A DNA stretch of 64,000 nucleotides from Flammeovirga pacifica (GTDB taxonomy: Bacteria > Bacteroidota > Bacteroidia > Cytophagales > Flammeovirgaceae): the NCBI RefSeq assembly GCF_000807855.2, contig NZ_JRYR02000001.1, positions 642,462-706,461 on the forward strand, written 5' to 3'. The notes under the pieces are model-generated. The model did no database searches and was not told the DNA's origin. It was given only the letters and a program-made list of their open reading frames with translations. The position numbers and the translations under genes are program-made. Shown piece by piece: positions 33,978 through 43,300 of the stretch (position 1 is its first letter; each line of letters begins with the position of its first letter).

Positions 33978-35303
33978 ATGTTAGTATATAAGTTTGGAGG
34001 AACTTCAGTGGGTTCAGCAGAGAGAATGATGCAAGTGAGCGATATTATCGTTGGCGGCGATCAAAAAATTGTAGTTTTATCAGCAGTTTCTGGTACTACA
34101 AATTCTTTGGTGACTATTTGCGACGCTTACTATGCCAATGATAAAACATTAGCAGACAAGTTAGTAGAAGACTTTCGTCCGAAATATGACAAACATATTT
34201 TTGAATTATTACATGAGGAAGCTTCAAGAAAAGAAGCTAATGCATTAATGGAAGAGAAATATGCTCTATTAAAATCTTACAATGTAGATAGTTTCTCTGA
34301 ATTAGAAGAAAGAGAAATTCATGCTCAAGGAGAGTTGATTTCTACTAAGTTAATGCAGTTATATCTTCAGGAAAAAGGAGTGAATTCCGCTTTAATCCCT
34401 GCCTTAGATTTTATGCGTACAGAAAATGGTGAGCCATTGTACCCTGAAATCGAAAACAGATTGACTAAAATTCTACAAGAAAATTCGGATATAGATCTAT
34501 TCATTACTCAAGGTTACATTTGTACAAATGAATTTGAACAAGTAGATAACCTGAAAAGAGGTGGTAGTGATTATACAGCATCAATTATTGGCGCTTGTGC
34601 AGGAGCAAAAGAAGTTCAGATTTGGACTGATATTGATGGTATGCACAACAATGATCCTAGATTTGTTGAAAATACCAAAGCAGTAGAATGTTTAACATAT
34701 GATGAAGCAGCAGAGTTAGCTTACTTTGGAGCTAAAATTCTTCATCCTCTAACTGTTTTACCTGCAAAGAGAAAATCAATTCCGGTCCGTTTGAAAAATA
34801 CAATGGTACCAGAAGCTTTTGGTACAGTAATAGGACCGCAATGTGATCATACATTACCAGTGAAATCTATTGCTGCGAAAAATGATATTGTGGCTATTAA
34901 AATTAAATCATCTAGAATGTTGATGGCTTATGGTTTCTTGAAAAATGTTTTCCAAATTTTTGAAGATCACCAAACGCCAATTGATATGATTACTACTTCA
35001 GAAGTAGCCGTATCTTTAACAGTTGATAAAACGGATGCATTGCCACAGATCATTAAAGATTTAGAGAAATTTGGTAAAGTAGAAGTAGACCATGATCACT
35101 CAATTGTATGTGTTGTTGGTCAATCATTAATTGAAGATACAACGGTTGTTTCTCGTGTTGTAAATGCAATTGAAAACCTTTCTGTAAGAATGATTTCTTA
35201 TGGAGGAAGTGCTAATAATATATCAATCTTAGTACCTACAAAAAATAAAAATGAAGCATTGAATCTTTTACATAATGCGCTCTACAATGAGACTTTAGTA
35301 TAG
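33978..35303 (+). CDS. lysC: Aspartate kinase (monofunctional)
   Basis: 441 residues, the length of a monofunctional aspartate kinase, without a homoserine dehydrogenase domain. KFGGTSVGSAERM (5-17) is the nucleotide-binding start. LKRGGSDYTASIIGA and IWTDIDGMHNNDPR form the catalytic region, and two ACT domains (about 300-441) end the protein. It phosphorylates aspartate at the entry to the lysine, threonine and methionine pathways. Feedback through the ACT domains is expected. It stands alone and has its own terminator at 35334-35366. Confidence 0.93.
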   Translation: MLVYKFGGTSVGSAERMMQVSDIIVGGDQKIVVLSAVSGTTNSLVTICDAYYANDKTLADKLVEDFRPKYDKHIFELLHEEASRKEANALMEEKYALLKSYNVDSFSELEEREIHAQGELISTKLMQLYLQEKGVNSALIPALDFMRTENGEPLYPEIENRLTKILQENSDIDLFITQGYICTNEFEQVDNLKRGGSDYTASIIGACAGAKEVQIWTDIDGMHNNDPRFVENTKAVECLTYDEAAELAYFGAKILHPLTVLPAKRKSIPVRLKNTMVPEAFGTVIGPQCDHTLPVKSIAAKNDIVAIKIKSSRMLMAYGFLKNVFQIFEDHQTPIDMITTSEVAVSLTVDKTDALPQIIKDLEKFGKVEVDHDHSIVCVVGQSLIEDTTVVSRVVNAIENLSVRMISYGGSANNISILVPTKNKNEALNLLHNALYNETLV

Positions 35304-35333
35304 ATTTAGTGATTATTACAACTTATATATTTA

Positions 35334-35366
35334 AAATACTCTTACTTTTTGTAAGAGTATTTTTTT
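35334..35366 (+). terminator. Intrinsic terminator after lysC
   Basis: Perfect 12-bp stem (35334-35345 with 35351-35362), 5-nt loop and a T-run to 35366. Confidence 0.93.
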
Positions 35367-35470
35367 GTTTTAATTTTTATAATCATATTCAATTGTAAAA
35401 AAATCTTGATTAATACAACTGACAGATGTTTTTGAAGTATAGTTATTGACTTAATCAAGTAAAAGATTCT

Positions 35471-35503
35471 TTGTTAAGTTTAGATAGGTTTTTCGTAAAT
35501 TTG
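35471..35503 (+). promoter_or_regulatory. Bacteroidota-type promoter of the amidase gene
   Basis: TTG at 35471-35473, 22-base spacer, TAAATTTG at 35496-35503: an exact consensus match, 30 bases before the ATG. Confidence 0.65.
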
Positions 35504-35533
35504 TTGAAATTTAATTGCACCCCCGAATAAAAA

Positions 35534-36865
35534 ATGTCTCGCTTTACTTTTAAATATGGTCTTTGTTTCTTGATCACATTGTTTTTGTCAATGTTGATTA
35601 CAGATTCTCATGCCCAGATAAATGCAAAGCTTGCAGAGTATTACAAAAGGAGAGCCAATAAATACTTGGTTAAAAGTCCTCAATTGCATGAGTATTTTTC
35701 AATTAATGAAGCAGGTATAACATTATATCCATCTCCACTTCATAGAAAACAAAGAAAACCCGAATTTTTTGTTAGTTGGGATGAACTATCTGTCTTAAAA
35801 GACGTTTTTGAATTTTCTGATAGAGAATATCAATATCAAGTTTACTGTACAAAAGGAGTGAGACCATTTACTTCTGATACCCGAATGTCTATCAATATAT
35901 TGAAAGGCATTACGAATATTACACCCACTACAATTATGAAGCCCTTATCGGGTATAAGAGTAGCCATAGACCCAGGACATATTGCTGCAGACATGAAGAT
36001 GGCAAAAGTAGAGGGGAGGTTTATTGATATGAAGTTAGAGGATGGAACTAAGATTCAATTAAGAGAAGGAGATCTTACATTAACCACTGCTTATGTTTTA
36101 AAAGATAGCTTAGAAAAATATGGAGCAGAAGTATATATGACCCGTCAAGGTGCTGTTAATGCAGGAGCCTCAAAAAAAACATACAATGTATGGAAGAAAA
36201 AACATTTGCAGAGTAAGTTATATGGTCAGAAACTTACCAAAAAACAAATGATGCATATCTTATATCATTCTCCAGAATCAAGGATATATCGTCAATATTA
36301 TTTGCAGGATGATTTAGAGATGAGAGCAGATTCTATCAATTATTTTAAACCTGATGTAACTGTTGTATTGCATTACAATGCAGATGAGTTAAACTCAGGA
36401 TGGAAAAAGCCCTCGAGAAGAAATTTCAGTATGGTCTTTGTTCCAGGCTCTTTTATGGCTAAAGAATTAAAATCAAAACGTGATCGCTACGATTTTTTAA
36501 GGATCCTCATTAGTGATTATACAAAAGACTCCTACTATTTGAGTAAATTTATTATGAGAGAATTTGAAGAAACATTAAATGTACCTGCAGTCGGACCTCA
36601 TAATGAACCTAGGTATTTAAAAACAGTGGGAATGTCTCTAGGTAATGGGATTTATGCTAGAAATTTAAGGTTATGTCGTCTTTTAAATAGTCCCATTTGT
36701 TATGGAGAACCATTATTACAAGACAATGAATATGAATTGAGAGCCCTTAACGGAAATGATTTTAAAACCAATAAAATATCTCCTAGAGTAATAGAGGTTG
36801 CCGACAGTTATTTGAAAGGGATAATGAACTACATTCAATATCAAAAAAATCAAAACACTCCTTAA
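35534..36865 (+). CDS. N-acetylmuramoyl-L-alanine amidase (Amidase_3 type)
   Basis: 443 residues. A signal peptide (about 1-27, ending SHAQ) is followed by an unassigned N-terminal part and the Amidase_3 fold from about 137. IRVAIDPGHIAAD carries the first zinc His, REGDLTLTTAYVLKD the zinc Glu, and VVLHYNADE a later zinc His. EVYMTRQGAV is also typical. It cleaves the amide between MurNAc and the peptide stem in the periplasm, for cell separation or wall turnover. The domain is interrupted by long inserts compared with compact family members, which may reflect a specialised substrate or partner. Confidence 0.82.
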   Translation: MSRFTFKYGLCFLITLFLSMLITDSHAQINAKLAEYYKRRANKYLVKSPQLHEYFSINEAGITLYPSPLHRKQRKPEFFVSWDELSVLKDVFEFSDREYQYQVYCTKGVRPFTSDTRMSINILKGITNITPTTIMKPLSGIRVAIDPGHIAADMKMAKVEGRFIDMKLEDGTKIQLREGDLTLTTAYVLKDSLEKYGAEVYMTRQGAVNAGASKKTYNVWKKKHLQSKLYGQKLTKKQMMHILYHSPESRIYRQYYLQDDLEMRADSINYFKPDVTVVLHYNADELNSGWKKPSRRNFSMVFVPGSFMAKELKSKRDRYDFLRILISDYTKDSYYLSKFIMREFEETLNVPAVGPHNEPRYLKTVGMSLGNGIYARNLRLCRLLNSPICYGEPLLQDNEYELRALNGNDFKTNKISPRVIEVADSYLKGIMNYIQYQKNQNTP

Positions 36866-37112
36866 ATAGTAATATTGTAAATTGATCAAAATTTAAATTG
36901 GTCAAATTGGTATATGACGAAATATTATTATAAATTGCTTTTCGGTAATTTTTAGAGATTTACTTCTATTTTTTTCTAACAATTACGATTTATAGTTTGG
37001 GTAATAAATTTTTGTTTTCACCTATTTATAATGTCAAATTATAACACATATAATTTAAACTTCGAATTATTACTTGCCAAACATATTGACAACTACTTTT
37101 ATACCGTATTAA

Positions 37113-37589
37113 ATGAAAAAGGCTGTACTTAGATTAGACCATACTGACAGGAGGATCTTAGATATTCTTCAAAAGCAGGCAAAAATAACCAACGCCCAAT
37201 TATCAAAAGAAATTGATTTATCTCCAGCTCCAACGTTGGAAAGGGTAAAAAAATTAGAAAATTCTGGTATCATTGAAAGTTACCATGCCAAATTAAATAC
37301 TAAAGCTTTAGGATTAGGTGTAACTACTTTCGTGAATGTGAAAATTGAAAAACACAATCAAGAAAATCATACATCTTTCTTAAAACAAGTAGATCAAATA
37401 CCAGAGGTTATCGAGTGTCATCACGTTACAGGTAATAGTCATTATTTGTTGAAAGTAATTACAACTGATATAGAAGAATACCAAAGAGTATTGTTGAACA
37501 AATTAAGTGAAATCAAGGAAGTGGATGATTTGCAATCCATGATTGTGTTGTCTTCACCAAAAGATGCACACACTATTCCAGTTCCTTAA
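37113..37589 (+). CDS. Lrp/AsnC family transcription regulator
   Basis: 158 residues. The N-terminal helix-turn-helix is LDHTDRRILDILQKQAKITNAQLSKEI with SPAPTLERVKKLE. The C-terminal RAM domain shows VIECHHVTGNSHYLLKVIT and SMIVLSSPKDA. These proteins form dimers to hexadecamers, bind amino acids and control metabolism genes. Neighbours do not reveal the target set. A M28 peptidase gene follows after 60 bases on the same strand, which may be a target. Confidence 0.92.
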   Translation: MKKAVLRLDHTDRRILDILQKQAKITNAQLSKEIDLSPAPTLERVKKLENSGIIESYHAKLNTKALGLGVTTFVNVKIEKHNQENHTSFLKQVDQIPEVIECHHVTGNSHYLLKVITTDIEEYQRVLLNKLSEIKEVDDLQSMIVLSSPKDAHTIPVP

Positions 37590-37649
37590 CCGATTTACTC
37601 TTCCGAACTTTAAATACACAATTCAATTATTTTAACTGATCATTTTTTA

Positions 37650-39230
37650 ATGAAAAAAATTACACTAATTGGTGCTGCTTTCTCATTGTTTTTTGGGACT
37701 GTAAGTGCTCAGGAATTAGAACTAGAATCTGATGCTACGCTTTTAAAAAAGTATATGTCTACCATTACTGAAGCAGAGCTAAAAGATCACCTATCTATTA
37801 TTGCATCAGATGAATATGAAGGTAGAGAGACAGGGGAAAGAGGTCAAAAAATGGCTGCTGATTATATAGCAAAGTATTTTTTGTCACAAGGCCTAGTTGG
37901 TCCTGTAAAAGACAATCCTAATCCATATTTTCAACAATTTGATCTTTATTCTTCAAAATACAGTCGTTTTGATATCACTGCAAATAATAAAAAAGTAGAG
38001 TTATTTGACGATTTATTTCCTTATGGTAACTTCTCTTTAAATAAAGATACTGAAGTTGTATTTGTTGGTTATGGTGATTCAACTTCTAAAATGGATGACT
38101 ATGCTAATGCTGATATTAAAGGAAAAGGTGTAGTTTTTTATCAAAACTCTCCTGAAGAGTATCTTGAAGAAGATGATAAAGCAAAAGGCTTAAGACAAAA
38201 AGCTAGATTAGCAGCTGAAAAAGGTGCCGCTTTTGCAATCATTCTTTCTGATTCAGATGAGGAATATTTGACTCAGACAAAACGATATGCAAGTTTCTTG
38301 AAAAAAGGAAAACTATCTTTTAAAAAGCCTGATAGCAGTAAAGAAGAAAAAAGCTTTGGTGTAATTCTAGCAAAGCCATCTACATTCATAGCAATGTTAA
38401 ATAAAGATGAGGCGAAGTGGAATAAAATGATTCAGAAAAACCTTAAGAAAGGAAATAGACCTGCTCATGAAAGTTTCAATATCAGTATTAATGCTGAATA
38501 TTCAACTCGTCGAGTTCCTACAGAAAATGTTTTAGGTTTTATGGAAGGAACAGACCTTAAAGATGAAGTTCTTGTTATATCTGCACATTACGATCATGTG
38601 GGAATTATTAATGGAGAAATTCATAATGGAGCAGATGATGATGGTTCTGGTACAACAGGTCTTTTAGAATTGGTAAATGCTTTTTCTCAAGCGAAGAAAG
38701 AAGGGCATGGCCCGAGAAGATCTATCTTATTTATGACCGTAACTGGAGAAGAAAAAGGTTTGTTAGGTTCTGAATACTATTCTGAAAACCCTATTTATTC
38801 AATGGAACAGACTATTGCAGATCTAAATATTGATATGATAGGTAGAGGAGATGCTGATCATAAAGACAATCCAAACTTTGTATATACAATTGGTTCGGAT
38901 ATGTTATCGACAGATTTACATAATATACACTTAGAAGTGTCTAAGACTTTTAAGCCAGACTTAACCATCGATTATACTTATAACGATAAGAATGATCCTA
39001 ATAGATATTATTACCGTTCTGATCATTATAATTTCGCAAAACATAATGTACCAGTTATATTCTATTTCAATGGTACTCATGAAGATTATCACCAACCAAC
39101 TGATACGGTAGATAAAATTCAGTTTAAAGAAATGGCAAATAGAGCACAGTTAGTTTTTGCTACTGCTTGGGAGCTGTCAAATAGAGAGAAAGCACCAGTA
39201 GTAGATAAAACAGATACTAATCAAAAGTAG
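37650..39230 (+). CDS. M28 family metallopeptidase with PA domain
   Basis: 526 residues. A signal peptide (about 1-20) places it in the periplasm or beyond. An insert of PA-domain type (about 95-285) lies before the M28 core. The zinc-site motifs are in order: SAHYDHVG, NGADDDGSG (bridging Asp), TGEEKGLLGS (catalytic and metal Glu), NIDMIGRG and YHQPTDT (final His). This family removes N-terminal amino acids from peptides using two zinc ions. The C-terminus is a short charged tail with no sorting domain. A terminator follows. Confidence 0.92.
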   Translation: MKKITLIGAAFSLFFGTVSAQELELESDATLLKKYMSTITEAELKDHLSIIASDEYEGRETGERGQKMAADYIAKYFLSQGLVGPVKDNPNPYFQQFDLYSSKYSRFDITANNKKVELFDDLFPYGNFSLNKDTEVVFVGYGDSTSKMDDYANADIKGKGVVFYQNSPEEYLEEDDKAKGLRQKARLAAEKGAAFAIILSDSDEEYLTQTKRYASFLKKGKLSFKKPDSSKEEKSFGVILAKPSTFIAMLNKDEAKWNKMIQKNLKKGNRPAHESFNISINAEYSTRRVPTENVLGFMEGTDLKDEVLVISAHYDHVGIINGEIHNGADDDGSGTTGLLELVNAFSQAKKEGHGPRRSILFMTVTGEEKGLLGSEYYSENPIYSMEQTIADLNIDMIGRGDADHKDNPNFVYTIGSDMLSTDLHNIHLEVSKTFKPDLTIDYTYNDKNDPNRYYYRSDHYNFAKHNVPVIFYFNGTHEDYHQPTDTVDKIQFKEMANRAQLVFATAWELSNREKAPVVDKTDTNQK

Positions 39231-39242
39231 TAGTCTACAACG

Positions 39243-39280
39243 AAAAAACACATCTTGATTTAATTGAGATGTGTTTTTTT
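39243..39280 (+). terminator. Intrinsic terminator after the M28 peptidase gene
   Basis: A 13-bp perfect stem (39243-39255 with 39267-39279), 11-nt loop, T-run continuing to 39281. Confidence 0.9.
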
Positions 39281-39354
39281 TATGCTTGAATTTTAGTTTG
39301 TTGATCAACTTTTATTCCTTCTTTGATAGCAGTACTTACTAGCTCTTAAACAAC

Positions 39355-39386
39355 AAAGGCTACCTCAATACAATGAGATAGCCTTT
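39355..39386 (-). terminator. Terminator hairpin after the OstA-like gene
   Basis: Arms 39355-39367 and 39374-39386 pair at 12 of 13 positions, 6-nt loop. Same GGCTA..TAGCC family as other terminators here. The T-tract on the minus strand is interrupted. Confidence 0.65.
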
Positions 39387-39411
39387 ATTGTTTAATAATA
39401 TATTGAGATGA

Positions 39412-41124
39412 TTAATTATCATCATTTGTATTTTCTTCTTCAAGAGCTTTTTTCTTCCTCATTTGTTTTAAACGTTCAATGTATAAGGGTTCTCCATTAT
39501 AATTTTTATTTAAAACTTGAGTGCCATTCCAAAGAATTTTTATTTCGTCTTTACTTACCGAAGGATCTCTAGGCATACTATCTGTAAGGTCATCACGGGT
39601 TCTTACTCTTTGGAGTAATTCTTCTTTTTCAGGTTTTTCATCAAATCTATTCTTAAAGCCAGGTAAGAATTTATCTGGTCCTTGAATCTTACTTGGTGGT
39701 AATACAGTACTATTTGATCTAGCATTGTATTTAATGTTTTTCACCTCATTACCCTCTTCAAAGTATAAGGTCATTAAAGGGCAACTAGATTTATTTAATG
39801 CATAAATGTTCTTTTTATCATCAGTAAGCTGGAAGAACCTTGTCATACCATTTCCTTTAACATCTACTTTATCAAGTTGATTATTTTCAAAATGGGCAAT
39901 AATCTTTTTGCCTTTTACCTGGTTGAAGTTTTTGATGGTGTCTTCTGATATAATAAATCCATTACGATTCAGATACAATCTTTCAACCCCTTTAGAGGTA
40001 ATGTCAGTACGTATTACATCACCAGTCATTTGAGATTTTTGAGCCCAAATTCTAGGATCATTATAAAAATAGATCATTGAGTCGTTGTAGAAATAAATTA
40101 ATGAGTCACATCTAGACTGCATATCTTTATTCCACATCGATACTTTATAATGAGCATAAAGAGTATTCTCTTTTGTAGTGGTATCATTAATAGAATGTAA
40201 AGTATCGGCAGCTAGATAATACATGTCCATCCAATTACCTTTGATTGGTTTACTCATTAAAGCGTTTCCATACGCAAAAGTAGAGCTATCCTCTCTTACA
40301 ACTACATCTGCATAAATAAGGGCAGTGTCTTGTTTTGAGAAAAAGATAACATTACCTTCTGCTTCAGAATTACCAGTATTTTTATTAGTGTCAATTTTAT
40401 CACCAATAAGAATGTATTTTTCATTTTCTACTACAGCAGAACCTTCAAAATGTACATTGCCAGATTCGGTATTGTATGTACCGGCATTGGCTTCAACATC
40501 ACCGTCTTTACTTTCAATTTTTGTTCTAGATTCAAAAACGGCATCTTTTGTTTGTCTGTCATAGATTAATTTTTCTGTTTCAAGATGTTGTTCTTTCACA
40601 GAATCGTCCATGACTACATTTTTCACGAAGATGAGTTCTTTCTTCTTCAAGTAACCTTCAATAGAAGTCAACACCATTGTTTCTTGTAAAACTTTACCTC
40701 CTGTGAGATATTTGGCGTCTTTGGTACTTGTGTAATAATAAAGTTTATCAGTGATCAGTGTAACATCATCATCAATAAGTTTTACAACCTTACCTGTGAT
40801 AATTACTACACCTTTATTTTTATCATAATCTAATTGATCTCCGGTAATTGTGGTTTTTTTATCCACCACTTTTACTCTTCCAGTTGCGATTACCTTTTCA
40901 GTTTTTGTTTCCTGACGAGCTTCATCACAATAGATTGTGGTTGATTTTTGAACCATTTTTACTCTTTGTTGTGGAGAGCCGTAAAAAATCCTCCAACCAG
41001 AGATACCTTTGGATCTTGGAGCAGAAATTTGAACTCTATCACCTTTTGAAGATTGTGAAAACACATTCAACGAAAGTAAAATGGATATAATTAGAGATAT
41101 GTTGAAAAAGATTTTTTTCTTCAT
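39412..41124 (-). CDS. OstA/LptA-like protein
   Basis: 570 residues with a signal peptide (about 1-24). The N-terminal third is an OstA/LptA-type beta repeat region: IYCDEARQETKTEKVIATG, VVDKKTTITGDQLDYDKNKG and further repeats where strands alternate with D-G turns. The LptA family carries lipopolysaccharide across the periplasm, and large Bacteroidota versions occur in the same role. The later half continues the repeated beta pattern up to a charged tail. Its start is divergent from tilS with a short AT-rich gap. A role in LPS export or outer membrane assembly is inferred. Confidence 0.82.
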   Translation of the reverse strand: MKKKIFFNISLIISILLSLNVFSQSSKGDRVQISAPRSKGISGWRIFYGSPQQRVKMVQKSTTIYCDEARQETKTEKVIATGRVKVVDKKTTITGDQLDYDKNKGVVIITGKVVKLIDDDVTLITDKLYYYTSTKDAKYLTGGKVLQETMVLTSIEGYLKKKELIFVKNVVMDDSVKEQHLETEKLIYDRQTKDAVFESRTKIESKDGDVEANAGTYNTESGNVHFEGSAVVENEKYILIGDKIDTNKNTGNSEAEGNVIFFSKQDTALIYADVVVREDSSTFAYGNALMSKPIKGNWMDMYYLAADTLHSINDTTTKENTLYAHYKVSMWNKDMQSRCDSLIYFYNDSMIYFYNDPRIWAQKSQMTGDVIRTDITSKGVERLYLNRNGFIISEDTIKNFNQVKGKKIIAHFENNQLDKVDVKGNGMTRFFQLTDDKKNIYALNKSSCPLMTLYFEEGNEVKNIKYNARSNSTVLPPSKIQGPDKFLPGFKNRFDEKPEKEELLQRVRTRDDLTDSMPRDPSVSKDEIKILWNGTQVLNKNYNGEPLYIERLKQMRKKKALEEENTNDDN

Positions 41125-41291
41125 AATAAAGTTTCTTCTTTAATAGATCGAGCAAATTTTTAATTTTGCAAGCCTGCAAATTTATCCTTGTTTTATCAAA
41201 AAACCATAGATATTGTATTATTTGTAGTTAAGCTTTTTGATTTAATATGAGAATCAAGGGGTAATATTCTTAAATTATTAACCTGACACAT

Positions 41292-42638
41292 ATGTTAGAC
41301 ATTCAAAACCATTTTATTGACCAATTTTTAACTTTTATTAATCATAAAGGTATTACTAAAAAGCATTCAATTTTGTTAGCATTTAGTGGAGGAGTAGATT
41401 CTGTAGCACTTGCTTTACTATTAAAAGAGGCCGGTTTTACCTTTGCTTTAGCGCATATGAATTTTCATTTAAGAGGGGAGGAAAGTAATGAAGACGAATC
41501 ATTTGTTCGCAAGTTTGCTAAAGAACATGAAATACCTCTTTATGTTGAAGAAGTAGATACATTAGGAATCAAAAATATCACAGGACAATCGACACAAGTT
41601 TTAGCAAGGGAATTAAGATATAATTGGTTTAATGGGTTGATAAAACAATACAAGTTTGATTTTGTAGCTACTGCTCATCATCAATCGGATAGTGTAGAAA
41701 CCGTTTTGTATAATTTGATTAAAGGTGCAGGTCTAGAAGGTTTGCATGGCATACGTTTTAAGAGAGATAATATCATTCGTCCATTATTATTTACTGATAA
41801 AGAAAGTATCAGGAAATATGTTCAATCAAATAATCAAGATTGGAGGGAGGATTCTTCGAATGAAAGTAATAAATATGCTCGTAATAAAATTAGAAACGAG
41901 TTGATTCCTTTGATGAAAGAAATCAATCCTAAAGTACAGGATTCGATTGCTACAACATCAAAAAAAATTAGAAAAGTAGAAGCAGCATTTTTTCATGAAG
42001 TAGAAAATTTCAAAAAAGAATGTTGGAGAAGAATCGACAAAGGATATCATGTGAAAAGTAAGGCCTATATCGATGAATCTCACCATATGATTTATCTCTA
42101 CTACCATTTAAAACAATTTAAATTCGATTATGTAACAGTGGAGAAGTTATATGATCATTTAGATCAAACAGCATTGACTTTCTATTCCACTGATCATAAA
42201 TATGTTGTTTATACTTTACCAGATAATTCTTTCCATTTGCTTGAAAATGAAATGAACGATCAATCTTCTGAAAAATTATTTATTGAAGAGGAAGGTGAAT
42301 ATCAATTGAATGATACTTTTATTAAAGTCGAAAAGGTTAAAATTAATGATTTGAAAGCGATGGATAAAACGCTGACTTATCTGCAAGATAAACACTTTCC
42401 TTTCTGGATTAGAAATGTTGAAAAAGGAGATAAGATAAAGCCTTTTGGAATGAAAGGTAAATCGAAAAAAGTGTTTGATTTACTACAAGATGAGGGTATA
42501 CCTTTTTATTTAAGAAGTAATGCTCTTATTATTGAAGATACAAAACAGAAAATTTTATCTGTAATTGCTGTGAGAAACTCAGAATTATTGAGAATTGATA
42601 AATTTCCTGCAACCCTATTTCAAATTACTGTAAAATAA
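41292..42638 (+). CDS. tilS: tRNA(Ile)-lysidine synthase
   Basis: 448 residues. The PP-loop ATP pyrophosphatase motif is AFSGGVDSVAL (SGGVDS at 32-37). It continues with HMNFHLRGEESNEDE, ATAHHQSDSVETVLYNLIKG, and the C-terminal TilS domain with IRNVEKGDKIKPFGMKGKSKK. It converts cytidine 34 of the isoleucine tRNA with CAU anticodon to lysidine so that it reads AUA. The protein is essential in most bacteria. It is followed after 15 bases by a cyclic-nucleotide-binding gene on the same strand. Confidence 0.95.
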   Translation: MLDIQNHFIDQFLTFINHKGITKKHSILLAFSGGVDSVALALLLKEAGFTFALAHMNFHLRGEESNEDESFVRKFAKEHEIPLYVEEVDTLGIKNITGQSTQVLARELRYNWFNGLIKQYKFDFVATAHHQSDSVETVLYNLIKGAGLEGLHGIRFKRDNIIRPLLFTDKESIRKYVQSNNQDWREDSSNESNKYARNKIRNELIPLMKEINPKVQDSIATTSKKIRKVEAAFFHEVENFKKECWRRIDKGYHVKSKAYIDESHHMIYLYYHLKQFKFDYVTVEKLYDHLDQTALTFYSTDHKYVVYTLPDNSFHLLENEMNDQSSEKLFIEEEGEYQLNDTFIKVEKVKINDLKAMDKTLTYLQDKHFPFWIRNVEKGDKIKPFGMKGKSKKVFDLLQDEGIPFYLRSNALIIEDTKQKILSVIAVRNSELLRIDKFPATLFQITVK

Positions 42639-42653
42639 ATTGTAGTTTTGGTT

Positions 42654-43175
42654 ATGATCAATATTTTCAAAAAGACATATACTGCAGAAGAAAGATCTTT
42701 ATTTGATTTTATGAGAAGAGGGATCCTTTTTTCTAAACTATCGGATGAAGAACTATCCAAATTTGCTCCTCATTTACACCTTAGACATTATACTAAAGGC
42801 GAAGTGATCTTTTTTAGAGAAGATCCTAGTCAGGCTTTATACTTAATCAATAGTGGTATCGTAACTCTTAATATTGATATTGAAGACAAGTTTGAAGATT
42901 TAGTGCACTTAAAAGCAACGGAAACTTTTGGAGATAATGCAATATTAGAGGGGACAAATAGACCGTATAATGCTGTATGTTTCTCAGATCATGCAGATGT
43001 ATATGTTATACCGAGTACCGTAATACATGATATTTTTGCTGAGAATATAAAGATTCAGGCAAAAATGATGATGAGTATGGCCGAGATTTACGATCGTTTT
43101 ACCGGACATTTATTTAGAGCATATAAAGAATCCTTCGGATTTTTTGACCTAGGAAGAGCATTTATGCCATTTTAA
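42654..43175 (+). CDS. Cyclic nucleotide-binding domain protein without HTH
   Basis: 173 residues from the ATG at 42654 (a TTG six bases earlier is less likely). A cupin-like cNMP domain covers about 20-145: LRHYTKGEVIFFRE, ALYLINSGIVTLN, TFGDNAILEGTNRPYNAVCF and ADVYVIPS. Unlike Crp/Fnr regulators it lacks a C-terminal helix-turn-helix, as the tail is only about 25 residues. It might bind cAMP or another small ligand and regulate a partner, but no function is known. It probably shares a transcript with tilS and ends just before the promoter of the oxidase assembly operon. Confidence 0.82.
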   Translation: MINIFKKTYTAEERSLFDFMRRGILFSKLSDEELSKFAPHLHLRHYTKGEVIFFREDPSQALYLINSGIVTLNIDIEDKFEDLVHLKATETFGDNAILEGTNRPYNAVCFSDHADVYVIPSTVIHDIFAENIKIQAKMMMSMAEIYDRFTGHLFRAYKESFGFFDLGRAFMPF

Positions 43176-43184
43176 TTAAATAAA

Positions 43185-43202
43185 ACATGACGAATGTCAT
43201 GT
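43185..43202 (+). promoter_or_regulatory. CRP/FNR-like palindrome upstream of ctaA
   Basis: A perfect inverted repeat ACATGAC-GAAT-GTCATGT, the 5-4-5 layout of CRP/FNR-family sites. Its centre lies about 33 bases before the -7 element TATTTTTG at 43220-43227, which gives about -40 to -41 relative to the expected start. That is the class II activator position. Confidence 0.6.
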
Positions 43203-43219
43203 AATGTAGATGTTTTTTG

Positions 43220-43227
43220 TATTTTTG
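43220..43227 (+). promoter_or_regulatory. -7 element of the ctaA operon
   Basis: TATTTTTG fits TAnnTTTG, 73 bases before the ctaA ATG. No proper TTG is found at the usual distance, consistent with an activator-dependent promoter. Confidence 0.5.
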
Positions 43228-43300
43228 CTGATAACAAACCAGTTTGATATTTGTTGCATTAATAAATAATAGTTAACAAACTGGTTGAAGTAGTAAACAT

